Positions 51,601-61,876 of a DNA stretch of 64,000 nt are shown piece after piece (the stretch's first letter is position 1; every line of letters begins with the position of its first letter). The notes under the pieces are model-generated. The model was not told the DNA's origin. It did not search any database and worked only from the letters and a program-made list of their open reading frames with translations. The stretch is from positions 4,278,001 through 4,342,000 of the forward strand of contig JANTQA010000048.1 in NCBI GenBank assembly GCA_027625915.1, read 5' to 3'. Source of the stretch: Anaeramoeba flamelloides. Taxonomy: Eukaryota; Metamonada; Anaeramoebidae. The translations under genes and the position numbers were made by a program.

Positions 51601-54600
51601 GAGTGAAATGAAGTTTATTTTGTTTGGTAGAGTATAGACCCGGAGAAAATGATTGGTGATGGATAAACTAGGGGCGTTGATTATTTTCTTTTAAATTCAA
51701 GAATATAACTCATCTATCAAAAATATTACACTGATACCTGCCTTTAATTAAAAAATAAATTGTGTAAAATTTACATTTATCTTTTTGTAAAAAAAAAAGA
51801 AGAAACAAAGATATCATTGAAGTGAGTTCCTGTAAAAACCTCAAAAATATTCAAAAATGCAAAATATTCGAATTTTAATATAAACAAGGCTTTGTTCCAC
51901 AAATTTTGGTGTTTAAATAGTGTAGGTATATTTTTTTCCATTTAATATTATACATGGAAGGAAAAAGCCTCGCTCAAATACACCAAAATCTTATAAAAAA
52001 TAATCATTTTAAAACTCTTGGCAATTGTTTTTGAAAAAGTATATTGGATTTTATAACCATATTAAATTTTAACAAATTAAACACAAAATATTTATAATAT
52101 AATCCACGTTACCTGAGCTAAATATTTTTTTTTTGAAATAAATGTTTTGAAAAGAATTTGCATTAAATTTTCATAAAAAAAAAAACACAAAAAAATTTTT
52201 TTTCGAATTAAATAAACCTCACAAGTAGATTGTTAGATTAGATTATCATAATCCAAAAGTTGTTTATATTTTTCCATTTAAATAGAAATTTTTTAAACTT
52301 TATTTATTTATTTTGTTATTTTTTTCAAAAAAAAGAGGAAATTTCTTAAATATTGAATTATTTTTTTTTTTTGAAAAAATTGTATTAATAATTTATTTAT
52401 TTATTTATTCATTTAAAGAAAGGAGTAATTAAAGAAAATTGTATCAAATAAAAAAAAAGAGAAGAGAAAAAATTGTATTAATAACAAAATGAAAATACAA
52501 AAAACTACCGTAATTTTCTTTAATTATTCAAATATCGAAAACTATTGAAAAGATTTTTAGAAAGTTTGGAATTTTCAAAACATTTTTTAAAAAACAATTT
52601 TTAATACTTAAATAAATTAAAGAATTTAGATAGCTTTTTAAATATACAATAAGCCTTTTTCTTCAAAATAATTTTTTTAACAGTAGCTTAATTAACAAAT
52701 GGAAAACGGTCAATCAAAAGTTGTAAAATAATTTCTCAATTAATTTCTTATAAAGGTGAAAAAATATTATTTACAATCCAGAACAATAAATTTTTTTTGG
52801 TTTTAAAGAACGATCAGGGTTGGAATTTATTTTGGTGTTCATTGTGTTTCTAATTTACATTAGATTGGGTATTATGTTCTTTAAAAATTTGTTTTTTCTT
52901 TTCAAAGATCCTTCCATCAAGGCATTTGTTAAATTAAGAAAAATGAACAGTAATATTTTTTAAGTTTAAATTGTGAGAGTGGGAAATAGTTTCGTTGTGC
53001 TTTCTTCAACAAATGATGATTTTCATAATTAAGTATTAAAAGGTTTTTCTCTTAAGGGAATTTTGATTTTTTTAAACAGAGAAGGAGAATAAAATAAAAA
53101 TAAAAAGCAAATAAGCCGAGTTATATGTAGATAATTAATCAAAATATAGTTACAAAATGTGCAATTAGAAATGTAATTGTAATTTAATTGGACAAAGGGG
53201 TTGTTTTTTTAGTTAACGTATGACTTGGATTTGAAGATTTTTTATTTTATTTGCTTTTGGAAAAAATAAAATGAGAAAACTTTACTTTTCTAGAAGCGAT
53301 CAATCAACTAAAATAAAAAATTATCTTTTATGAGGTTGAGTAAACATGTAGGCCTTGTTTAATGTTGAAAATCAAAATCCAAATTCTTAATTAAACAAAT
53401 ATTTTCACTTTATTCAAATATTAACCTTTTTAAATTCAAATTATAATTAATAAATTTGAAAAAATACACATTTATATCAACACAAACTTATTTTTTTCCT
53501 AAGCTTTCCAAACAATAAAATTTATAAAAAAGTTTTATTGTTAAAGTAAATTTTTTACTTTTTCAGAATTTCTCTTTTTCTTTTTAAGAGCAATGTAGGG
53601 TTTTTGTTAAGGTTTTTAGAAGAGAAATTATCATATTCTTTGATCAAATCCAAAACTTTTGAAAGAAAATTACTCTTTTCTTTTACGTTTTTTTACAATT
53701 TTTTTGTTTAACAATTTGGTTTAATATGAAATATATTATAATATTTTCATCTAAACAATGTGGACTTGTTCTAATTTCAACAATCTGATGTTTTTATTAC
53801 AAATAAATTCCAAAATAATTTGATTTTTTTGTTCTTGGAAATAAAATTAAAAAATTTCTTCAAGAAATACCGAAAATTAGTAATACTTTACAATAAAAAT
53901 TAAAACCAAGCATCATTAACATTTTAATTTTCAATGATTTTTGACTTGTTGAAAAAATTCTAATATTTGTCATTTATGTGGTTTTTTGTTGTTTTTACAA
54001 TTTCACCATTGAAATACTCGTTCTTAAAAGAAAAATCTTAAAAACACGGTTTTTTTGTATTTTGTTAAGGATTAAATGTAAAAAAAAAAAACTTAATTCA
54101 GTACAGAGAGAATTTTGAAGTGAATAAATGTGTGTCTTCTAATTTAAAGATTACCTCGATATACGTGTCCAGGCACAGTCATTCGAAGTATTTTAAACTT
54201 GATTTAGTTTTTTTAAAATAAAAAGGTTTTTAATATCTTTCAAAATTCAAAATTTTCCCAAGTTATATTATACTATTTTTTGAAAAGAGAAATGAAAATT
54301 TCGTTCGATTTGTTTTTCGGCTAACAGCAAAGTATTATGAAATAAAATAAATAATAAATTATTTTTTAAAAATGTTGACTCAATTTTTAATGTTATTGAA
54401 AGTTGTTTTGAGGGCTTATCCATGTATCTTATCAAAAAAATATTTTCAAATTTTTGGATCAAAATCATTTTTTCATATTTTTGGATCAAAATATTTTTTT
54501 CTAATTATTTAGAATTTCGTTTTTTTTTTCTTTTTTTTTTTTTGAAAAAAGTCAAGTTGAAAAAAAAAAAAAATAGATATTTTAAAATACCAAATAAATA

Positions 54601-57021
54601 TTATGAAAATTGAGACTATGTAATGGTTTTTTAAAATGGATATTTATCATTCGTAAAAAATCTTCGTGTTAACCTTTTTACATTGAAAGTTTCAGTAATA
54701 AAACATCTGTAATGGTAATTTCACAAATTGTGACTCACTTTTTTTTTAATTTTTGGTTTTATTTTTTTTAATTTTTAAAATATCAGGTTTTTATATATTT
54801 AGAATGATTTAAAAGTGAATTACAACTCAGATTTTTGAATTAGTTGTTGTTGAATACAAAAGAATATTTTTTTTTTTTTGATTTATTATTTCAGAAGAGT
54901 CACAATTTTTGAAATGGTGTTTAGATCTTGAGGAATTCAGACTACCACCTACAAACGTGGTTTACAAATATAAGTTAAATTTTAGAACAATCGTATCTCA
55001 AGCATTATTAATAATAAATTTTGAACAAAGAAAGAAAAGATATCAAGAAAGGAATCTAGATAAACAAATAGATAGAAACGGTTTCTTGGTAGTCATGATA
55101 ATAAAGTGTGGCCAAAAAAGATTTTCAAAAATATCTCTAAACCAGAAGGCAAATCCAAGAAAAATGTTTTAAGTACTATATTAAAATCATTTTTGACACA
55201 CTTTTTTTTGGAATAATTTTTCCCAAAAAATTCATTAAAAACAATAATTTTTAAAAAAATTGATGAAAAAGAATATTTAAAAAAAAAAAAAAAAATAAGA
55301 AAATGTAATAATTACTCCTCTTTGTTTGGCAAGCCAATAAATAAGAAATTTGGCCAATATTTGCAAAGGCCTTTTCTTAAAGAATAATCTGTCGAACCAA
55401 AAATAATTCCCTTTTTTTTTTCTTTTTGAGGATCTATTTGCTTGTTGTCTAAATCTTCATTTGGCGTGAAATCCAAACTTTTTATGAATTGGAATTGCAT
55501 GCTATCGTTTGAAACGAAGGGGTACACTTTCCCCTTAAATATAAGGGGCGAAATTAGTGATTGTATCGCAAGAACAATTTTTGAAGCGAGTTTTGGTGTT
55601 GGTGAGATCACAATTAATGGCTCGCTTGTTATCAAGATTTGCCAACAATTCCATAAGCTTGGTAATACGCGATGGAATATTTTATAGAGATCAAAGTCAA
55701 CTCCTGGGTGGTTGGGCATGCAAATCAATGGGTTTGTTTTGTTTTCCCAAAGAGATTTATGATCTCCAGGAACAAATACTTTCATTTCAAGGGCAATGTT
55801 ATTATCGGATTCTGTGGACGATTCCGAGGAGACCTCTGTGGATTGTTCTGTAAATTGTTCAATTCCGGTTGAGGTGCCTTCATAACTTTTTTCTTTTTCG
55901 TTTTCTTTATCTTTTTCTTTATCTTTATCTTTTTCTTTTTCTTTCTCTTTATTTTCAAAATTATTAATTATTGAAGAAGGTATTTCTTCGAGTTTTGTAT
56001 CAGTTTCGTTTTCAGTTTCGGTTTCAGTTTCAGTTTCAGTTTCATTTTCATTTTCATTTTCGTTTTCGTTTTCATTTTCATTTTCTGTTTCCGTGCTTGA
56101 CTCAATTTCATTATTAATTTTTGCAACTTTTTCTTCATTTTCGTTTTTATTTTCAATTTCATTTTCATTCACCATTTCATTTAATAAACACTTAAACTGC
56201 TCGGAGTTTTCGTTCATTTTTAATTGTTTAGGCCAACAGGACTTTATCATCTTGTAAAATTCATTTAATTGTGCTTTGTCTTTCATAAGGGGGGCTGATA
56301 TTTTTTCTAAAACAGATGAAAAGAAATAATAAAATGGATGTTGTGAAATTATTAATATTGAATATCCCAAAACACTGTGGGGCTTTGTTGAATTTTGAAT
56401 TTCAAATTGGGCACCATTTTCTAACTCGATTTTTTCTTGAACGCCCTGCTTGCTTTGCACTTCTTTATCTTTTTCTTGTTTTACTTGTTTTTCTTGGCTT
56501 TCTTCTTTTACTTGTTTGTCTTGGTTTTCTTCTTTTACTTCTTTGTCTTGTTTTGCTTCTTTAAGATCCTTTTCTTTGTCTAAAATTATAAACCCATTAA
56601 ACAACTCAGATTGTTCTTCAACATTTCTTGGTAGAAAATGGGCAAACACATAATAAAGCTTTTTCTTTAAAGTGATTGTAAAAACAAAATTTTGCTTGAT
56701 AATTTTTTCTGTTGAAAAAGGATAAGATTGCTTGTATCTTTTTTTTTAGAAACAATTAAAAGTGTTTTTGGTTTGTATTTTGTGTTTAAGAATTTCAAGA
56801 ATTAGTGGTCACTTTTGACAGTAATCAAAAAAAAAAATGTGTTTTCTGAAAAAATAAAAAAAATTAAAAAAAAATTCGAAGAAAAAAAGCGTAGCCTACA
56901 GATCATGTAATTTATCATTTGAAAGTTTTAAATTTGGAAACTGGAGAATTTCAGAAGACTCAAATTGTTTTGTATGATCAATATAAAGAAGACTTTTAAT
57001 CCAAGGATCAAAGTTTTGCAT
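48635..57021 (-). CDS. DENND6: DENND6-type DENN-domain protein (Rab exchange factor family)
   Basis: Exons 57021-56900, 56737-55316 and 49352-48635 (stop TAA), both joins phase 2, total 2262 nt, 753 aa. The upstream DENN part (residues 1-70) has PWIKSLLYIDHTKQ, KLSNDKLHDLY and NFVFTITL. The central DENN part has LGYSILIISQHPFYYFF (about 163-180) and LYKIFHRVLPSLWNCWQILI, then SEPLIVISPTPKLASKIVLA (about 392-430) and GIIFGSTDYSLRKGLCKYWP (about 485-505). Exon 3 carries the C-terminal part: VPFETYFTLLTPKIQNIDPI, FNENEFIQLLG, RKFIQSRTFRSWY, and DIEKIDLVMRLID near the end. This order and these blocks match DENND6/FAM116. Human DENND6A activates Rab14 in endosomal recycling; the Rab here is unknown. 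Repetitive Lys/Glu, Asn/Glu and Thr/Glu runs interrupt the DENN region between conserved blocks. The start ATG has an in-frame TAG two codons upstream. Confidence 0.88.
49780..50190. repeat. Dispersed repeat R2, copy 2
   Basis: Same-orientation match to 25-580 (TTTTTTATTGCAAGATCGAA, GTGTTATTCTA, CAATAGGTCCTAAGAAT, ATATTGATT). It lies inside the DENND6 intron. Confidence 0.6.
51040..51650 (+). repeat. Dispersed repeat R1, copy in DENND6 intron
   Basis: Matches 63460-64000 closely: GGTCAAAGGTGTGCA / AGTCAAAGGAGCACA, TTTTATTGAAGAAATAGA, TTCTTCTCAAAATAA, TTTTTAGATCAAAATCATTT, and near the end CCCCTTTGAGTGAAAT. Also matches 33540-34870. Confidence 0.7.
54360..55175 (+). mobile_element. R1-family transposon remnant with open frame
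   Basis: The left part matches 3000-3420. At 54893 a TTTCAG is followed by an open stretch to TAA at 55171 (about 92 codons) reading EESQFLKWCLDLEEFRLPPT and onward, basic throughout. The pattern (L--W-----F-LPPT---V) resembles the helix-turn-helix of CENP-B/pogo-type transposases. The same words GESQLLKWG appear in the R1 copy at 4193-4220 before it decays. Family assignment is inference from this short motif only; no catalytic domain is visible. It lies inside the DENND6 intron, antisense to the gene. Confidence 0.45.
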
Positions 57022-59219
57022 TGGCTAAAAAAAAGTTAAAAAATTAAAATAAATTGAAAAAAAAATGAAAAACTAAAAAAATGTGAAAAAGATTCGGTGT
57101 GTTTTTTTAATGAGTTTCTTTAATGCCTAATATCCGTTTTGGGAAATCTAGCAATGTTGACGTCAAGTAAAAATTTATTTTTAGTGAATCGGAAGAAATA
57201 ATTGAGCGAAAAAGATCAAATTGATTAAAAGACATTTAATTAGGCACAATTGGGTGAACGATACAATTTCTTTTGAGAAATAGAAATATTAGATCGATGT
57301 AGAATTATTTCAAAGATTCGATTTAAAGACTTTCGCTGTCGTCACTAATTTTTCAATCAGAAAGGCGGTACTAAATCCCACTTTCGTTATTCTTTTTTGA
57401 GTTTTTCTTATTTAAAAGTAAACCAAAACTGTACACATCCCAAATCGATTATCTCAAGAACATTTCCTCCAAATACTTTAATCCAAAAGCAATTCTATTT
57501 TAGTTTTATACCGTAATTTGACTAAAAATCAAAGTCACTTTATGATTTCAACAATTCGTTTTTAAAATTGTGGAAAAACGGTGTATAAGGTTCTAATAGG
57601 TTTAAGGATTAATTATGCAAGAAAAAAAACCACTTTTTCTTGCAAAACCATTTGGTGGATAGAACTTTATTTTGACAATAGGTTTAGAGATTTTCAATAA
57701 AAGACAAATTCTAAATTCCTATTTCTGTCAAGCTTTTTTCTTCTTCTTTTTTACAAAAATACTGCCTAACTAAAAGAAGATAAAATATAAATTAAAAAAA
57801 ATCATTTTTTTCTTTTGTGCAGTTGTTTCTGTTAATTGTAAAAGACTTGACCCAAAAATTTCATAAAGTTTTTTCAAAACAGAAAGACCTCTCAATAACA
57901 ATTTGTTGAAAAATAAACCGAATAAAATTTTCATTCTGCCTTTCAAAACAACCAACTCATAATTTTACTTTTAATTCAAATACATGTTTTAACCTTTTTA
58001 CTAGATTTTTCCTTTTTGTCTTTTAATTGGAATAAAGATCTTCATTTATTTAAATCCAATAAACTTTGTAAACTGAATTAATTTTCAAATAATCTTTGTC
58101 AAGAACTTATTGAAAGTTGAGTTAATTGAGATATGTTAAAAAAAGGAAATTGAACCAAAAATATATTTGTGATTATTTGGAATTTTTCAGTAAAAATAAA
58201 AAAAGAAAGTAGCTCAACTCTTATGGAAAATAAAAATTCCTTAAACTATTACTCAAGAGTTTAACAAGTTAAATTTGACTTTGATTGAGAAAACCTTGTT
58301 TTTGGAAAGTTGTGGAAAATTTTTGTTCATTTCATTTGGCAATAAATGGGAAAAAATTATCCTTGCTTTTTCTTTTTCTTTTTTTTTTTGAACAAAGAGA
58401 AACTGTGAAAAGAACAAGAAGTATTAAGGGCTTACTATTTGTTCAGTTGGATCTGTTTTTTATTTGTCTTATTTTGAATGGACAAAAAACTTTAATGAAA
58501 AGAATTTTTCAGAATGGAAAAAAAGATCATAAGTTTAAATTTTAACCCACCCAAATTTCAACTACCAGATGATAATAATTTTTGAAATGTTGTTTTTTTG
58601 ACAATTAAACACTAAAATTTGTTCGTTTTTATCTGAGGTTTAAGAAAAAAATAGAATTTTTTTTTTTCTATTTGAAGGACTTGGTAATTTTTATTCCCAT
58701 ATTTACAATTTTTGTTTGTGTTCGTTCTCTATCAATACTCTTCAGTAAAATATCATTTGGTTGATGAATATTATTGTGGATCAGTTTTTCCTTTATAAAA
58801 AATTTTGTTAGTTGATTTTGTTTTTTGATTAAAATGTTCTTTAGTTATTAGCGATAAGAATATTCTTTGATTTGATCTGATTGGTTTGAGTGAAATTGAA
58901 TTGTGTTTTGTTTTATAGATTTTAATTGATGTTTTGATATATGTATTGGTAATTATTATTAACTTTTTGATGATAATTGATTGTTTTTAGTATTTAAGTA
59001 ATATTCATAATATATTTTAAAAAAAAAATTAGATTAAGTAATGGGTTAAATTAGTAAACTATTAATATTGCTGTGATTAATTTTATGGTATTTGGTAATT
59101 TGGTTTTTGTTGATGTTTTTTAATTTGTGGATAAAAATGATTGTAGTTGATGATATTTTTTGTAAGATGTATTTTTGGTTTAAAAATGTAATAAATCTAC
59201 TAAAATAACACTGATTTTT
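57022..59219. other. Intergenic, 2.2 kb, nothing recognised
   Basis: Upstream of the DENND6-type gene and of the tRNA. Short frames (for example 58285-58545, TTG start) have no family resemblance. No repeat family found elsewhere in the window was recognised here. Confidence 0.5.
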
Positions 59220-59282
59220 TATTCTTAATCAAAAAAACAACAAATTTTACGTATTCTTAATCAAAAAACAACAAATTTTATG
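59220..59282. repeat. Two tandem 31-32 nt units abutting the tRNA
   Basis: TATTCTTAATCAAAAAA begins both units (59220-59251 and 59252-59282), each ending CAACAAATTTTA plus CG or TG. A third TATTC start runs into the tRNA 5' end at 59286. They sit where an upstream pol III element would lie. Confidence 0.85.
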
Positions 59283-59285
59283 TAT

Positions 59286-59358
59286 TCTTCCGTGGCGCAG
59301 TTGGCAGCGCAACAGACTGTTAATCTGGAGGTCGGTGGTTCGAGCCCACCCGGGAGAG
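59286..59358 (+). tRNA. tRNA-Asn (anticodon GTT)
   Basis: A 73 nt cloverleaf without intron: acceptor TCTTCCG with CGGGAGA (one T-G wobble), D stem GCGC/GCGC, anticodon loop CTGTTAA, T arm GGTGG-TTCGAGC-CCACC, discriminator G. Internal promoter boxes A (TGGCGCAGTTGG) and B (GGTTCGAGCCC) are intact. The outermost anticodon-stem pair (27-43) is A-G rather than a Watson-Crick pair. CCA is not encoded, as usual in eukaryotes. It decodes AAC and AAU, and Asn codons are abundant in the poly-Asn tracts of RFC1. Confidence 0.97.
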
Positions 59359-59365
59359 TTTTTTT
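59359..59365 (+). terminator. Pol III T-run terminator
   Basis: Seven T residues directly after the tRNA discriminator base, the standard RNA polymerase III stop. Confidence 0.85.
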
Positions 59366-60233
59366 ATTACCTAGCTCTTTTTTTTATATCTCACATGTTG
59401 AATTTACTTTTTTTTAACCCGTAAGGGCAATGAAATAGAACCCACAAACTCAAAAGAGGATCATTTATCTTCACTTTTTAAAATGAATTTTTTTTTTATT
59501 TTCCCGAATAAAAAAAAATATTCTACTTTTAACAAACAAATTAAAAACATCTTGAAAAAAACAAAATCATTCTGAAATAACCCCATAAATTCACAATTTG
59601 AGTTTGTCTAATTCAAAAGAATTAAGTTTAACCAAAATCGAAAAAATATTTTTCTAGTTTCTAAAAACTTTTCAGATTTTCAATAATTTAGAATCAAACA
59701 GAATTGACTCAAAATCAAAACAAATTGTTCAAAAGTTGATTTTTTCATCCTGTTTGAGCTGAAATGTATTAAAATCGATTATTATCCGGATAATTTAAAT
59801 ATCTTTTCATCCAAAATTTGTGTACAGTAATCAAAATAATGCATGCCCAACTACTATAACCCGTCTTTCAAAATATTATCCGTGCTTTTTTTTATTCTTT
59901 TACCAAGGCAACATCCAATCTAGTACCAAATAGTATACCAGAGCCCAAATCAATTTTGAAAGGAAAGTACTGGTTATTTTCAGTAAAATTTAAATTATTC
60001 ATGCAATTAGTTGAAAATTTTCCATAATATTCTCAATTTTTTTGAAATTTTTTGTTTTTTTTTATGATTAAAATTTTGTGAAAAATTTTACTCTATTTTT
60101 TGAGATATATTTTCCAATTTGATCCTTTATTTTTAGAATTTCTTTTTAAATAATAGAACTTTAAGAAACCAATACTATATTTTTTTAGGATTTATCATTG
60201 GTTTCTTTGATTGGTTAATGTATAGGTTTTCTA

Positions 60234-60708
60234 CAGTGGTGGAAATAACCCGTTCAGACAACCTTTAACCCATTACTAAAATTTAACTCATGTTTTTTTT
60301 TCAGACTTGGGTATAGGAAGACCAGAAATCACTTATAGATTCTTGGTTCTAATCCAAATTGACTTTAGAGGTTAGATCTTTGATTAATCAAAATGGCTCA
60401 ATTATATTAAATGCTTTTGTTTCAAAAATTTCATCATATTTACAAAATTTGTGAGATTAAATGATTTTTTTATCAAAATTCAAAAAATGAAATTTTGCTC
60501 ATTTTTTTGTCAAAAAATTACATTTTAATCTTCCAGTATCTTCATAATTCTTTTTTAAAATTTATTTAAAGAACCCTATTTCTTGTTTATATACTGTTTT
60601 CATCCCATTGATTTGTTTCTTTTATTTCTAGAGTCAGCCAATATTTTTTGCCTGAGTAAAATTTTAGTAATGGGTTAAAAGAAAAAACACGGGTTAGTTA
60701 CACCACTG
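60234..60708. mobile_element. MITE-like element, family G (TA-flanked)
   Basis: A 475 bp element. The left end CAGTGGTGGAAATAACCCGT and the right end read in reverse CAGTGGTGTAACTAACCCGT are followed on both arms by TTTAACCCATTACTAAAAT within 55 nt. TA abuts both sides (60232-60233 and 60709-60710). No coding frame in the spacer. Tc1/mariner-like by target site and the CAGT start. Confidence 0.82.
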
Positions 60709-61422
60709 TATAACAAAAAAACACGCTTTTTATTTTGAAACAACATTCTTACTTTTTGCACGCTTTATTTTGAAGAAAGTATATTTTTTTTTAAGAATTC
60801 ACCTTCGAGAAGATATTTTTTTAGGTTGTCAAACTCTCGTCATACCAACAAAAAATCTTAAAATTTGTTAATACATTTATTAATTAATTTCTCATTTGGT
60901 ATCTCAATTGCAAACAAAAATTCTGATCTACTTAAAAACTAACAAAAGTAAAAACTTTTAAGCCAATATAATTTTTTCCATTTTTTTTCTCAAAAACAAT
61001 TAATGAAGTAAGCCTATTCCAAATAAATTCTGAATAGGTACTACACCCCCGTATATTACACGTGTTTAAGCAATGTCTTTCAAGTAAATTTATTTCCTGT
61101 TTTACAGGTTTTTAAATAATTAAGGGGAATCAATTTTCACTTCCTTTTCCAGATAGGATCTTTCCGAAATTAAGTTCTCGAATAGAGTTTTCAAAGAAGT
61201 TGGGTTATAAATTTTAAAAACTCATTTCGAAAAAGCAAATAGAAAATAAAGTGAAAATTTTTTCCGTTTATAATTGAAATAGCATAAATAAAAATTTTTT
61301 GTAATTTAAAAGAAATTATTGTAATTCTTATCAATATATACAGTCTTTCCAAGGCTACCATAAAATTTAAATAAAACAAAATTGAGTTTTCTATTCTTAT
61401 TTTCCATTTTCAAAATATTTAG

Positions 61423-61876
61423 AAATCAGAGTTATTATTCAAAAAAAAAATTTGAATAATAGTGTTCTTTATTGATTTGATTTGGAAACAATCACCTTGT
61501 TATGTTGCGAGTTTGGCCTGGAAGAACGAGAAATATGATATTGTTCGAAGTGATATAAGATTATGTTGAGGAGTTCGAAGAACGACGATTAATATAATCT
61601 TAGCACTAGAACAATATCATATTTTGAGTCTGGAAGGAGAACCAAAAGGAGTAAACATAAAAGGTGATTTTTGAACAAATGAAGCAATATGAGGTGCTAT
61701 TTATTTTTTAACTCGGGATCTTACTCTACACAATAAAAAACAAAGAAACACATTTTTAACCAATTTGTTATTTTGCAATCGTACTTTGAAGAACTTACTC
61801 TTCAAAGGATCTTTTTTTCCCAATGAAGTTACTGTAAACACTGAAGTTAAATTTTCCATTTTCATACATCGGTGAT
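61423..61876 (+). pseudogene. Decayed coding stretch inside the 1.5 kb transposon
   Basis: One frame runs from after TAG (61420) to TAA (61876) with TGA at 61567, 61672 and 61690 and no TAA or TAG, which is unlikely for random DNA this AT-rich. Base composition is clearly more balanced than the surroundings. The host uses TGA as a stop (RFC1), so these are most simply decay of TGG or CGA codons. The product is not recognised. Confidence 0.5.
61462..61697. repeat. Inverted repeat within the 1.5 kb transposon
   Basis: The perfect 16 nt core AAATATGATATTGTTC (61531-61546) pairs with 61609-61624. Weaker similarity extends outward (ACAATCACCTTGTTATGTT versus AAAAATCACCTTTTATGTT) to TA dinucleotides at 61460-61461 and 61698-61699. 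It could be a nested MITE, but it overlaps the open coding stretch, which an insertion should have broken. Confidence 0.5.

Larger units (their letters stand above)
49353..55315 (-). other. Giant intron (5963 bp) of the DENND6-type gene
   Basis: Donor GTAATTATT at 55315 and acceptor TTTAATAG ending at 49353, phase 2. It joins ...FIGLPNKE to QRKLPKKKRIKEKL, the position where DENND6 proteins pass from the DENN core to the C-terminal region. It contains an R2 copy (49780-50190) and two R1 copies (51040-51650 and 54360-55175), one with an open frame. Other parts are plain A/T-rich DNA. Confidence 0.82.

Noticed and set aside
56800-56850. Alternative small DENND6 exon after an AG at 56849 (KHIFFFDYC)
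   Set aside because: Leads to wrong phase at the next exon; the acceptor at 56738 gives a continuous, alignable protein.
61423-61876. Mitochondrial-origin gene using TGA as tryptophan
   Set aside because: The stretch lies within transposon inverted ends and I recognise no mitochondrial protein; decay is simpler.
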